A program made the translations under genes and the position numbers. A DNA stretch of 64,000 bases, taken from positions 57,972 to 121,971 of the forward strand of contig CAZCDS010000014.1 in NCBI GenBank assembly GCA_964497585.1, read 5' to 3'. Below the pieces are notes generated by a model, which saw only the letters and a program-made list of their open reading frames with translations, ran no database searches and was not told the DNA's origin. Source of the stretch: CAZCDS01 sp964497585 (GTDB lineage: Bacteria > Desulfobacterota > Desulfomonilia > Desulfomonilales > Desulfomonilaceae). This document shows positions 7,715-16,439 of this stretch, piece after piece. The stretch's first letter is position 1. Each line of letters starts with the position of its first letter.

Positions 7715-8707
7715 CTAGAGAAGGAGTGTGAGTTCGACAAAACCTCCGTCCAGTTGGCTGGTGAGATGCTCGGTATCCAGGTCTTTCTCCAGGTGGGAAA
7801 AGCGATACCCCCCTCTGAGGAACCCGAAATGCCCGCCGCTGAACGGCATGATGTAGCTCAGTGAGGCCTCGGCTGCGTACCCTGTATGGTTGTCCAAAAA
7901 GGCAAACGATCCCTTACACTTCAGACCGATGGTGCTGCTCCTGAAGCTATTGAAGCATTTCTCTATTTCAATGCCGAGAACCGCGAGATTCTTGTCGTCG
8001 TCCCATCGAGCCTTTCCCAACTGCGCGGCGGTCATCTCATTCTCCAGGGTGAGCGCAGTCTGGGAGTGCAGCCATTCCGCAAAAGCACTGACAACGCTGC
8101 TCGGCTTTCTGCTCACGTTGTACACGAGGCCCGCCCGATGATCGTACCGTTGCCACTTGGTGTGGATGCGGCTTCCCATGGTGAATGAGCGGCCATGAAA
8201 CGTGAAGCTGCGATCGAGCAGGTTGCTTCCTTCCATATCGATGGGGGTGAAGGAGTACCGTAAACCCCATCGGGGAAGAAACTGGTACTGCCCCATGACC
8301 GTAAGTACAGGCACATACCCCTTGATTCCCAGATCTCGTTCGAACTCCAGGAATTCATTGGGAGTACCCAGCATAGTGACGCCGTGCCGGACCTTCCCCC
8401 GCTCCTGTGCGAAGAAGGCTCGTGCTCCCAACAGAGCTTGTCCTCTCAACGGCACGGGCTGGTAGCACGCGGCGCCAAAGTCAAAGGGCATGAAGCGGGA
8501 AATGGCGGCAAAACGTCCGGGCGCCTTGACCTTGGTGATCCGTTTGGCTGCGGGTTTGACCTTTTGGACCGCGCTGTTCGTTGCAGGCTGGGCCCAGAGG
8601 GGCTGAGAATTCCCCGGCCAGCCGATGAGATAGGCGTGCACGTCATTGACGACAGACGTGAACATTAAAGCTATAGACATCAAGGAGATAACCAGATATC
8701 TTAACAT
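7715..8707 (-). CDS. Exported beta-barrel-like outer membrane protein
   Basis: 330 aa from ATG 8707, chosen for GGGAGGAAG directly upstream; the frame stays open another 118 codons but that stretch is AT-rich and not protein-like. A signal peptide covers about residues 1-25 (cleavage near VHA-YL). After a low-complexity linker with PAAKRITKVKAP, the last 240 residues alternate polar and hydrophobic positions with aromatic girdles (GQYQFLPRWGLRYSF, FGFLRGGYRFSHLEK) and end in the strand FVELTLLL, as outer-membrane barrels do. No porin family can be named. It stands alone between converging and same-strand neighbours. An outer-membrane location is inferred. Confidence 0.7.
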   Translation of the reverse strand: MLRYLVISLMSIALMFTSVVNDVHAYLIGWPGNSQPLWAQPATNSAVQKVKPAAKRITKVKAPGRFAAISRFMPFDFGAACYQPVPLRGQALLGARAFFAQERGKVRHGVTMLGTPNEFLEFERDLGIKGYVPVLTVMGQYQFLPRWGLRYSFTPIDMEGSNLLDRSFTFHGRSFTMGSRIHTKWQRYDHRAGLVYNVSRKPSSVVSAFAEWLHSQTALTLENEMTAAQLGKARWDDDKNLAVLGIEIEKCFNSFRSSTIGLKCKGSFAFLDNHTGYAAEASLSYIMPFSGGHFGFLRGGYRFSHLEKDLDTEHLTSQLDGGFVELTLLL

Positions 8708-8744
8708 AACTTCCTCCCCTCCACGGATATCCTCTCGATGTCTA

Positions 8745-8773
8745 TGCCTAAAATCGTTAGAAGTTTTTGTCAA
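8745..8773 (-). promoter_or_regulatory. Possible promoter of the beta-barrel gene
   Basis: On the minus strand a perfect TTGACA (8773-8768) is followed after 17 bases by TAGGCA (8750-8745), a weak -10 match. The region upstream is AT-rich, unlike its surroundings, which supports promoter function. Confidence 0.35.
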
Positions 8774-9225
8774 GCAAAATCTCAAGTCGTTTCTTGGAAA
8801 TGTTGTTAGGTTATTAATATCAAAGGATCTATTGTGACGATATGCCTTCTTGCAGCTTCCTGCCGACACGGATTCGCAGAAAAAACCGGGAACCCGGAAG
8901 CAGCCACCCGAGCTGTGACCTGCCAACCCAGTCGCAGTCCTTGCGGGAAGCATCTGAGGTGACGGTTTTTTAGCGAATCGGGGTGTGCCTGTTGTGTGGA
9001 AATGGCAGACGGAGCTGGTGAAGAACCGCCGGAGGTTGGTCACTCCTACCGCCTTCTCCATGCCCCTGCTGTCCAGGAAGACAGCTCAGCGAGCGGAGGC
9101 TGCCCCCAGCAGAAGAGAACCGATCTTCCCCACTCGGCCCAGATGTTCTTCTCCGCAGCGGCCGATGCGGAGGCCGTTCTGATTCCCTTATGTGCCTACG
9201 ATAGGATGCTCGTGGTGGAGCAGTT
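8774..9225. other. Intergenic region, no gene seen
   Basis: About 450 bases, AT-rich near the barrel gene and GC-rich toward the methyltransferase. Open frames on both strands (for example 8996-9253 plus and 8970-9272 minus) lack domain features and ribosome sites. Confidence 0.5.
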
Positions 9226-9906
9226 TCAGGCTGTCTGGTACCGAGACGGGTGAGGAGTCGACTTTCTCGCAACAGCCCACATATTCATGAACGCCTCGAA
9301 ATACCCGGTCCTAATGTTCTCGGAACCGAAGACATCTCCGAGGATATCGGCCACTTTTGATCTGGTGTAGGCAGCCTTGTGGTCCTCGACTTCTTCAGAG
9401 CTCACTAGGCCCAACTTGGCCAAGAGTCTCAGTAACCGATCCGTCCACGATGCGGGAGTAGTCATGATGAAGAGTCCGCCTGATCTCAGCACACGTGAAA
9501 TCTCGCGAAGCAGATGGGCTAACCGCTGCGGTTCGATGTGCTCAAAGACCGCTAACATGGTCACAATCTCGACCGAGTCGTCTTCAAAAGGTAGTGGCTC
9601 AGCCGGTTCCGCATGGTACGACATGATCGTTATCCCTTCCAAAGTCTCTTGGCCTGATGGCGTGGCCTGGATTTTGTCAAGCCCTACCTTGCGGGCGAAG
9701 TCGGTGCTGATCAGGAAGTATGGATACTCACCGCAGCCGATATCCACAATGCTACCGCTGCGGAGTTCGGGTGGTATGAGTCTGTCAGCCATGCGAGCTC
9801 TCCGTCTCGCGAGAAAACCTTCCAGCAGGCCCGTCCCTCTTGTCGGTCTTCGCATCTCCATGATTTCGCAGCGTGGTCTCGTTGCCGAAAAAGACCCCTT
9901 TACCAC
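9226..9906 (-). CDS. Class I SAM-dependent methyltransferase
   Basis: 226 aa. The SAM-binding motif I is VDIGCGEYPYFL (about residues 53-64), motif II includes KVGLDKIQ, and the post-core EIVTMLAVFEHIEP and SRVLRSGGLFIMTTP segments match Methyltransf_11 proteins. GTG 9906 is used, with GAGGTG and AAGGAG upstream; ATG 9861 is a shorter alternative without a clear site. The C-terminal 60 residues (after LAKLGLV) form a helical cap that ends in HPSRYQTA. The acceptor cannot be told from sequence, and the neighbours (barrel protein, ankyrin protein) give no hint. Confidence 0.8.
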   Translation of the reverse strand: MVKGSFSATRPRCEIMEMRRPTRGTGLLEGFLARRRARMADRLIPPELRSGSIVDIGCGEYPYFLISTDFARKVGLDKIQATPSGQETLEGITIMSYHAEPAEPLPFEDDSVEIVTMLAVFEHIEPQRLAHLLREISRVLRSGGLFIMTTPASWTDRLLRLLAKLGLVSSEEVEDHKAAYTRSKVADILGDVFGSENIRTGYFEAFMNMWAVARKSTPHPSRYQTA

Positions 9907-9988
9907 GTCCGTGAGCTCACCTCACCACTCCTTCTGAGTCAACCCAAATATCCTGGAAATCTGGGTACATACTGCCTATTTCCTGCAA

Positions 9989-10094
9989 GGGGACACCTGT
10001 TCCCTAAGGAGTGACACCAGCGGCATGGATCGTTTGGGTGATTCTTGCGACAAATGGCCGAATTCAGTATTGTGTCCCCAAATTTCAGATTTGG
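9989..10094. repeat. Possible decayed dispersed repeat with GGGGACA-type palindromes
   Basis: The 280-base gap holds two small inverted repeats: GGGGACA-cc-TGTTCCC at 9989-10004 (one G:T pair) and CCAAAT-ttcag-ATTTGG at 10078-10094, the latter inside a GTGTCCCCAAATTT stretch. From general knowledge, such GGGGACA and GTGTCCCC elements recur between genes in deltaproteobacterial genomes next to REP-associated transposases. No transposase is present here, so this would be an orphan or a remnant. Confidence 0.3.
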
Positions 10095-10186
10095 CTCTCC
10101 GCGACGCAGCACAATCTTCATCGCCTACCCTGATCGACAATGCTCCCATGGCGTTCCCAACTGATCGGATAGGAGTAGGCACAGCT

Positions 10187-12643
10187 TCACCATAGCCCGT
10201 ACACCGACCTTTCGGAAGCCCCAAAGCGCGCCTTGAGTTCCGGCTTATAGTCCCGTACTTCGTACCTCACCAGATCCGCTGTGATCCGTGACAGCCCGAC
10301 GTTGCACACGCTAGTCAGATTCACCGTGCCGCCGATGCCTGATGCGTCCACGGTGAAGACGAAATATCTGATGCTGTCCTTCCAACATGACCCCGTTCCC
10401 ATAAGAAGGACCGACGTTCCAAATCCATAGGCGTCCTCGTAGCAGAGACGGAGTGTCGTGCGCTTTCCGGCAGGGAACGTAACGCGTTTCATGAGCCATT
10501 GGTCGAAGGTGTTGTTCTTGGCCCACAGCTCGATTTTGGGCCATGAGGACGAGGCTTCACCCAAGGAATCCGCTATCCTCCCAAGGAGCCCGCGCTTCTC
10601 CAAGAACTTTACCTTCCTCCCGTTGATCCAAGTATCGAACCGAAGGAACGTCGGATTGAGGAGCCGACCGTCCCTGCATGTGTTCCCGCGCCTGGGAAAC
10701 CCTACCCATTCCGACGTGGTCTCACCTGTGTTATAGAAGCCAAAAACAGCATCCACAACGAAAGAGACCTTTCCTAACCGAATTGTCCCTTCAAGATAAT
10801 CGAGGCGAATATTCGTATGACGCGATCTCGGTGCAGGCGCCCCCGTCACGACGTGGAGAGGCACGAAGTCCCACTCCTCTCCGCACTGGTCGCCTCTTTT
10901 CCTCCTATCTGTTTCTCTGCCTATCTTGCCTTCCCATCCACCATGTGATTTGAGAATTCGCACGATCCCCTGATTGCCGTCAGCCAACCTCATGGCGGTT
11001 CGGCCCAGACCATCCTTCCGGTTGAGTTCAGCACCCCGCTCTGCCAGGAGCCTGACGACATCGGCCTGCTCATGACTCGATGCCCACATAAGTGCCGTCC
11101 AGCCGTTCCGGGCCACCGCATCGATGTCCCCGCCGCTGTCGCACAGCAGTTTCACAATTTCGGCGTGCCCCTTTGCCGCAGCCCACATCATGGCGGTACG
11201 CCCGCTATAATCCCGAGAATTGACATTAGCGCCTTTGTCCAGGAGGAGTCTCACCACGTCCGGATATCCCATGGCCGCGGCCCACATGAGGGCAGTCCGG
11301 CCGAGCGAGTCCGTTCCATTGATATTAACGCCCGTCCCGAGAAGCCGCTGCACTTCCTTCCTATCGCCGATCATTGCCGCAATGTTCAGCGTTACTTTGG
11401 CGCCATATTTGCGTAAGAGTTTCATCATGTTGACATTGGATCTCTTGGCCGCGGCAGTAACGGCAGTCCACCCATCCGGCGCAATTGCCTTTGCATCGGC
11501 ACCCTTGTCCAACAAGAGTTTCGCCACATTGGCCCGGCCGGATTTAACTGCGTGCATGAATGCAGTTTTCCCCAGATTGTCCTGCGCTCTAACATCGGCG
11601 CCACGATCGACAAGCAGTTGCGCAAGCTCAAGGTGTCCAGCCCACGCAGCTTCCATGAGGGGCGTCCAGCCATATTCGTTGGCCGCATTGACCTCAGCCT
11701 CGTTGTCAAGCAGAAATCTTGCAGCATCAAGATTGCGTCTCCAGGTGGCCACCATCAAGGGGGTCTCCCTATGAGCACCCCTCTGATTGACATCGGCTCC
11801 GTTCTTGAGAAGCACCCTTATCGTCTCAGGATTGCCGCCCCACGCAGCTTCCATGAGGGGCGTCCGACCGCACACGTTCTTTCCACTCGTGTCAGCGCCC
11901 TTCCTGAGAAAACGCTTAACTTCCTCCTTGTCGCCGATCATGGCGGCATCATGCAACGTTCTTACTGCCCCGTGCCGTTCGAGCAACTTCACGACGGTTT
12001 CGTGCCCACCTATTGCAGCCCATTGCAGGGCAGTGGCACCGCTCCATGTTCTTGCATTCACATCAACGCCTTTGCTCAGAAGCAGTTTCACCAGATTCTC
12101 GTCCCCGTGGAAAGCAGCCCACGTCAGTACTGTGCCGTTCATAAGGTTGGTATTTGGATCCGCCCCGTGTCTGAGGAGAAGTCTCACGATAGCGGCTTCT
12201 CGTTCATCCAAAGACTCGGCGTCGGGGCTAGCAGGGAATCTGGCGACATTGCAGGCACCATTGAAGCCGGAACACCCTAGCAAGTTGACCAAAGAGCGCT
12301 CTCTCTTGCCTACTGGGCGAAAAGCCCACTGGAGTGGCGTGGTACCGTGCTCATCTTTGCCGTTGGGGTCGGCCCCTTTCTCCAGGAGCAATTGGACTAC
12401 CTCCAGGCGAGCCCTTCGGATAGCCGCCTCCAGTGGAGTTTCTCCAAATGGTTCTGCGTTAATGTCGGCGCCTTTTTCCAGAGCCGTTTTGATTGCCGCC
12501 ACGTCTTCACGTGCTACCGCGTATAGTAGTTCCTTGTTAAGAGACGTCTTTTCCTTCGCCAAGCTAGTGGCCGGTAATACCGGAATAGCCACCACCAAGG
12601 CGACAAGCGAAACGACAATTATGTGAAAAGCTTGATTTTTCAT
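10187..12643 (-). CDS. Large exported ankyrin-repeat protein with unrecognised C-terminal domain
   Basis: 818 aa. A signal peptide (residues 1-29, ending near SLA-KE) is followed by about fifteen ankyrin repeats to roughly residue 590 (GRTALMWAAA, GWTPLMEAAW, LLLDKGADAKA and similar). The last 220 residues are different: a Trp/Tyr/Phe-rich, probably beta-sandwich region with cysteines in CGEEWDF, GNTCRDG, LRLCYED, GSCWKD and SVCNVG. The ATG has GAGG 6 bases upstream. The aromatic-rich, cysteine-bearing tail in an exported protein suggests a ligand- or carbohydrate-binding module, but I do not recognise it. A smaller relative lies at 4592-5578 on the same strand, so the two probably descend from one gene. 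Confidence 0.85.
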   Translation of the reverse strand: MKNQAFHIIVVSLVALVVAIPVLPATSLAKEKTSLNKELLYAVAREDVAAIKTALEKGADINAEPFGETPLEAAIRRARLEVVQLLLEKGADPNGKDEHGTTPLQWAFRPVGKRERSLVNLLGCSGFNGACNVARFPASPDAESLDEREAAIVRLLLRHGADPNTNLMNGTVLTWAAFHGDENLVKLLLSKGVDVNARTWSGATALQWAAIGGHETVVKLLERHGAVRTLHDAAMIGDKEEVKRFLRKGADTSGKNVCGRTPLMEAAWGGNPETIRVLLKNGADVNQRGAHRETPLMVATWRRNLDAARFLLDNEAEVNAANEYGWTPLMEAAWAGHLELAQLLVDRGADVRAQDNLGKTAFMHAVKSGRANVAKLLLDKGADAKAIAPDGWTAVTAAAKRSNVNMMKLLRKYGAKVTLNIAAMIGDRKEVQRLLGTGVNINGTDSLGRTALMWAAAMGYPDVVRLLLDKGANVNSRDYSGRTAMMWAAAKGHAEIVKLLCDSGGDIDAVARNGWTALMWASSHEQADVVRLLAERGAELNRKDGLGRTAMRLADGNQGIVRILKSHGGWEGKIGRETDRRKRGDQCGEEWDFVPLHVVTGAPAPRSRHTNIRLDYLEGTIRLGKVSFVVDAVFGFYNTGETTSEWVGFPRRGNTCRDGRLLNPTFLRFDTWINGRKVKFLEKRGLLGRIADSLGEASSSWPKIELWAKNNTFDQWLMKRVTFPAGKRTTLRLCYEDAYGFGTSVLLMGTGSCWKDSIRYFVFTVDASGIGGTVNLTSVCNVGLSRITADLVRYEVRDYKPELKARFGASERSVYGLW

Positions 12644-13146
12644 GAGACCTCGCTAGAAAGAAGCAGACCTACCGCAAAGTCATACGAAACACGAGCGGAT
12701 ATCTTGGGATATAACACCATCTTCTCATGGCATCCCTGTCACCTGGCTTGGCTCAGTCTGCCCACGGTGTCGTCCTCAAGAAATCTCCACCAACAAGACC
12801 CCAACACACCAAGAAGATGAAGATTTCATGAGTTTTCAACCACAGAACCACAAGGGTCGGGACAATTCATACTCTGCCATGTGGCTGCGCCCTATCCAAC
12901 CCTGGCTTGTACCCACGACGTCACTGTTCCCTGCCGTTTACCGGTTGTCCCATTATCGACTCATCCCGTTGGCGTCGTCCCGTTGCTGCCCTCGCCCTCT
13001 CAACAAGTGTTCCAGGGACGAACGCAACTATCATAGCGTCAGGATGATTCCCGATACGAGTGCCAGTATGCTTCAACAGACCTCCAGCCGAAGGCCCGCT
13101 CGCTCCTCGCATCCCGGCCTTACCCCCCATCATACGGGCGAACCGG
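12644..13146. other. Intergenic region, no gene seen
   Basis: About 500 bases between the ankyrin gene and the end of the cobalamin block. Long overlapping open frames exist on both strands (12828-13433 plus, 12921-13211 minus), but their proteins are Arg/Ser/Pro-rich with no domain and overlap a real gene. Confidence 0.5.
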
Positions 13147-13173
13147 CGAAAAGCTTCCTTTCTCCGCGAAGCT
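13147..13173 (-). terminator. Probable terminator of the CbiK-BtuFCD-CbiL operon
   Basis: On the minus strand, AGCTTC and GAAGCT (13173-13152) form a perfect 6-bp stem with a 10-base loop, followed by TTTTC. It lies 7 bases after the last gene of the cobalamin unit. Confidence 0.4.
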
Positions 13174-13179
13174 GTTATT

Positions 13180-13626
13180 TCAGTGCAAAGACGAGTCGCT
13201 TCTGCCCGCATTGTGTTCCAGGAGGATTTCCGCGAGTAGTCCGGCTGCTTCGCCGGTCATCTGCTTGCACTTGTCCCAATCCGTTTGCGTGCCGAACCGG
13301 TCGAGAAGATCTTGACATCGGCTGCTTCCAAAGCTTTGCGAGAAGCGATTGCGGTATTCGGTCACGAGTTGGGTCAACTCATCGATATTCTGCCCGGGTT
13401 TTGTCCTCCCGAAAAGATGTCCCAACGCGATGACTCCGCCGGATAAAGCGCCACAGAGTTCTCCCTGAGTTCGGCCGACTCCCCGGACAAAGCCGGAAGC
13501 CATTGCAGGGAGTTCCGAGGGTCGTTTCTCCGTGAAGACCTCGACAATGGCCATGGACACGGACTCTGCACAGTGAAAGCCCGATACGAAGTAATCGAAT
13601 GCCCGTTTTTGTGCGGCTTCTTTCAT
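13180..13626 (-). CDS. C_GCAxxG_C_C family redox-type protein
   Basis: 148 aa from ATG 13626, with AAGGGGC upstream; an upstream extension of 45 codons is not supported. The family pattern is visible: Cys19 in GFHCAES, the glycine-rich GFVRGVGRTQGELCGALSGG with Cys58, then Cys104 and Cys120. Proteins with this motif are small helical, probably redox- or metal-linked proteins of anaerobes, sometimes beside molybdenum or corrinoid genes; no reaction has been established to my knowledge. It is the last gene of the riboswitch-controlled cobalamin unit, 308 bp after the CbiL paralogue, with a hairpin terminator behind it. A role in corrinoid or cobalt redox handling is possible but only inferred from position. 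Confidence 0.75.
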   Translation of the reverse strand: MKEAAQKRAFDYFVSGFHCAESVSMAIVEVFTEKRPSELPAMASGFVRGVGRTQGELCGALSGGVIALGHLFGRTKPGQNIDELTQLVTEYRNRFSQSFGSSRCQDLLDRFGTQTDWDKCKQMTGEAAGLLAEILLEHNAGRSDSSLH

Positions 13627-13934
13627 GAATGTTTGCCCCTTGTGATGTCCCATGGCGCAATCATTCCATGGGGCTGTCTTTCGGATCCGGAAACAAATCA
13701 GGAAGCTTTGCTCCATGGTATCACAGGAATGCATCCTCGACCGACGACAATGTTCCCTCACCCCAACTGGAGCTGCGTCTCATTTGTCTGATCCCGTATC
13801 GGTATAGTACATCGTTTCAGAAATGGCTTTGCGGCTTCTCACTGTGGCCGGGAGAGGCACTGGCAGGCAAGTCACCAGCGGCACCCCGATGTGCAACAGT
13901 CCCCCACATGGAAAGGAAAAAATGGAAGGGTCTC

Positions 13935-14657
13935 CTAGAGCGAGCAGCCCTTTTTCTTGATGATGAGCAGCGAAAGGTAGGGCATCTTCTTGCCCTTCAG
14001 GGAACGCACGTCCTGAACCAGGATCTCGCCTTCCAGTCCGATTTTGCTGACACAAATCGCCCGGTCCAGAAGATCCAGCTCTTCGAGACTGTCATATATG
14101 TCATCAAAGTGCTTGTACGTCTTCAACATGACAACATTTTCTGACGACTCGATGATTCGCCGGAGTTTAGCGCCGCCCTTTGCGCCGGAGATCAGATGGA
14201 ATGATTCCTCACCCTCGGTCAGCGGGGTGTTCGATATTGCCGCAGCGGCTTGGTAGGAGGTGATCCCAGGAATAGTGACGACCCGCACGTCGGGCGCGAT
14301 GCGGCTCAACGTGCGGATGAGGTACGAAAAAGTAGAGTAGGTCATGGGATCTCCCAGGGTAACAAAAGCGGCGTCTCGTCCTGATTCCAGTACCTGAAGC
14401 GCTCGCCTGGCGTTCGCTTCCCACGCGGCTTCGAGCGCGACCTTATCCCGGGTCATGGGGAAAGCCAATTTCTCGATCTTCATTCCGGGCAGATGCGCGC
14501 CGACGATGTTTTCTGCCAGACTGTAATGGTTCTTCGGCGATGAAGCCGCGAATATGTGCGAAGCCCGTTTCAGTATCTGCAATCCTTTGACCGTTATGAG
14601 ATCTGGATCGCCCGGACCCACGCCTATCCCGTAGAGCGTTCCGACGACATGTACCAT
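13935..14657 (-). CDS. cbiL: Precorrin-2 / cobalt-factor II C20-methyltransferase (paralogue 1)
   Basis: 240 aa. A tetrapyrrole methylase starting GTLYGIGVGPGDPDLITVKG, with LGDPMTYSTFSYL and VVTIPGITSYQAAAA in the expected places; this is the CbiL/CobI subfamily, which methylates C20 of (cobalt-)sirohydrochlorin using SAM. The ATG has a GGGAGTC site. It lies downstream of the BtuFCD-like genes in the riboswitch unit, away from the main biosynthetic block, which has its own CbiL at 21989-22717. The two share the subfamily motifs but differ through most of the chain, so this is not a recent tandem copy. One may work on a different tetrapyrrole or simply be redundant. Confidence 0.88.
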   Translation of the reverse strand: MVHVVGTLYGIGVGPGDPDLITVKGLQILKRASHIFAASSPKNHYSLAENIVGAHLPGMKIEKLAFPMTRDKVALEAAWEANARRALQVLESGRDAAFVTLGDPMTYSTFSYLIRTLSRIAPDVRVVTIPGITSYQAAAAISNTPLTEGEESFHLISGAKGGAKLRRIIESSENVVMLKTYKHFDDIYDSLEELDLLDRAICVSKIGLEGEILVQDVRSLKGKKMPYLSLLIIKKKGCSL

Positions 14658-14776
14658 CTTTCAGACTCCCAGCTCGGAACCGAATTCGCGCCGAGTCGAT
14701 TTCGAAGAGTAAACGCGGGATTCAGCCGGCTGCAAACCGGCTCCGCAAGCATGCCCGAACTGTTTGGGCTCTGCTC

Positions 14777-15763
14777 TCACTGACTTTCCCTCTCCGCAGC
14801 GCCCGGGTGCAGTACCGCGGCCAGTTGCTCAACCGCGTCGACCGATCTCGGTCCGGGACGTGAGAAAACCTGTTCGTCAACATTCGCCACTCTCCCCTTC
14901 CTCACCGCCTCGAGTATCGTAAAATGGGGACGTTCCCGCGGGGGCACAGGATTCCGGTTCATCGGTCCCTTCTGTACGATGTAGTAGTCCGGACTCGCTG
15001 AGACGAGCGCCTCCATGTTCATCCGGACGAGCTTCTTGTCGACGGTCACGCAGTTCACTCCACCGGCCCGGGAGATCACGTCGTTCACGATGGATCTCTT
15101 TCCCGCGGCAAGGAGGTTCGGGTACCGGACTTCAAAGAAGACTCTCGGCCGTCGAGCATTCCCGCGCAGCCTCCGCTCGACCGCAGCTAATCTCCCTTGG
15201 AGCGAACCGATCAATCGATCCGCGCGTGCGGATTTACCGGTGAGCAGGCCGATACGCCGTATCGTGGAAAAGAGCCCGTCAAACGTCGTAGGATTGAAGA
15301 CCGCGACCCGGAGTCCCTGGTTTCTAAGCTGGGTGACGGGCATCATTGCCTGCCGTCTTCCCGCGCCCTGGATAATGAGATCCGGTTTCAGCGCGAGAAC
15401 CATTTCCACATTCGGTCGCATGTGCGTTCCGATACTCGGCTTGGAGAGTATTGACGGAGGTAACCTGTCCGCCTTGGTGCGCCCGACAAGCCGATTTTCA
15501 AGGCCCATTGCCGCAAGGACCTCATTATAGGCTCCGTACAGGGCGATGATCCGCATGGCCGGGCTCTCGAGCGATATGGTTCTCCCGAAGTCGTCTTCAA
15601 CAGCAATATTCCCGGCGCTCGATTCCGTTCCCGTCGCAAGGCTAACGCTAGCGACTAGGCAGACCATCGCCACGAGGCACGAAATGCGCCTGGGGACTCC
15701 CAGTGACCGGGTGTTGGGAGACGCGGATCTGCGTCTCGTATATTTCAGAGAGATTCCCGTCAT
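14777..15763 (-). CDS. btuF: ABC transporter substrate-binding protein, BtuF/FepB type
   Basis: 328 aa. The N-terminus is basic and then hydrophobic (about 25-45), a signal peptide for periplasmic export. The mature part has the helical-backbone binding-protein features: VEDDFGRTISLESPAMRIIAL near the start, a GTHMRPNVEMVLALKPDLII segment and a C-terminal ARKGRVA/VDAVEQLA-like region, which place it in the family that binds cobalamin, haem or ferric siderophores. ATG 15763 has GGAG 6 bases upstream and makes the gene overlap the ATPase gene by 116 bp, which is unusual. Position behind a cobalamin riboswitch and CbiK makes a corrinoid, cobalt or tetrapyrrole ligand most likely. The symbol is by context. 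Confidence 0.8.
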   Translation of the reverse strand: MTGISLKYTRRRSASPNTRSLGVPRRISCLVAMVCLVASVSLATGTESSAGNIAVEDDFGRTISLESPAMRIIALYGAYNEVLAAMGLENRLVGRTKADRLPPSILSKPSIGTHMRPNVEMVLALKPDLIIQGAGRRQAMMPVTQLRNQGLRVAVFNPTTFDGLFSTIRRIGLLTGKSARADRLIGSLQGRLAAVERRLRGNARRPRVFFEVRYPNLLAAGKRSIVNDVISRAGGVNCVTVDKKLVRMNMEALVSASPDYYIVQKGPMNRNPVPPRERPHFTILEAVRKGRVANVDEQVFSRPGPRSVDAVEQLAAVLHPGAAERESQ

Positions 15764-16439
15764 TGAATATCTCCGCGGTGGGGCCGTCGAGGGCCACTTT
15801 GCCGTCCTTCAGAAAGATCAGCCTCTTGCAGTAGAGCGCCGCGAGGTTCAAATCGTGCAGCACGCACAAGAGGGTAGCTCCGTTACGGTTCTTTTCACTG
15901 AGAAGATCGAAGACTTCGATCTTCCGTGCCACGTCGAGATTGGAGGTCGCCTCGTCCAGGAGGAGGATCTCCGTGTCCTGGGCCAGAGCACGCGCGATGG
16001 TGACCATCTGGGCTTCGCCCCCGGAAACCTCTTTGACCGAACGGCGTGCCAGATGTGCAGTCCGGGTCTCTTCCATGGCCTGGAGCGCGATTTCCATGTC
16101 CCTGCCAGAGTATCCGCCCCAGCCGCTCAGGTAGGGATACCGACCCATCAGCACAAGACTCAGGCAGGGAAACGCAAAGGAGACCTCCGGCCTTTGCGGG
16201 ACCGACGCGACCTGTTGCGCAATCCAGAGGGCCCGTTGCTCGCGAATGTCGGAACCAGCCACACGGATGCTTCCCGATCGGATGGGAATAACTCCCGCCA
16301 GCGTGAGGAGCAGCGTCGTCTTTCCGCTCCCGTTCGGACCCAAAATCCCGGTCATTTCGCCGGATTCGATACGGAGTGTGATCCCATTGAGCACATCCCG
16401 ATTACCGTATCCGCAGCAGAGTGAGGCAATCTCAATCAA
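15648..16439 (-). CDS. btuD: ABC transporter ATP-binding protein, BtuD/FecE type
   Basis: 263 aa. Walker A is GPNGSGKTT, the signature is VSGGEAQMV, Walker B is ILLLDEATSNLD and the switch histidine follows in LCVLHDLNL. The order and spacing match ATPases of the cobalamin/iron-chelate uptake family. It starts at TTG 16439, supported by GGAGGTGG upstream and overlapping the permease stop by 8 bp, and its 3' end overlaps btuF by 116 bp. It energises import through the permease at 16432-17523. The C-terminal 25 residues, encoded in the overlap, look less conserved. Confidence 0.88.
   Translation of the reverse strand: MIEIASLCCGYGNRDVLNGITLRIESGEMTGILGPNGSGKTTLLLTLAGVIPIRSGSIRVAGSDIREQRALWIAQQVASVPQRPEVSFAFPCLSLVLMGRYPYLSGWGGYSGRDMEIALQAMEETRTAHLARRSVKEVSGGEAQMVTIARALAQDTEILLLDEATSNLDVARKIEVFDLLSEKNRNGATLLCVLHDLNLAALYCKRLIFLKDGKVALDGPTAEIFNDGNLSEIYETQIRVSQHPVTGSPQAHFVPRGDGLPSR

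Noticed and set aside
8970..9272. Overlapping frames before the methyltransferase
   Set aside because: No ribosome sites, no family features, and both strands are equally open because of GC-rich composition.
11552..12280. Long plus-strand frames opposite the large ankyrin gene
   Set aside because: Their repetitive look mirrors the ankyrin repeats on the other strand; codon pattern and motifs support only the minus strand.
10187..12643. Regularly repeated DNA that could suggest a CRISPR array
   Set aside because: The period is about 99 bases with imperfect units that translate as ankyrin repeats, so it is coding.
12921..13211. Minus-strand frame with a regular-looking helical N-terminus
   Set aside because: It overlaps the end of a well-supported gene and the terminator hairpin, and resembles no family.
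12828..13433. Long plus-strand open frame of 201 codons
   Set aside because: It runs antisense through the C_GCAxxG_C_C gene, is rich in Ser, Arg and Pro, and has no ribosome site or domain.
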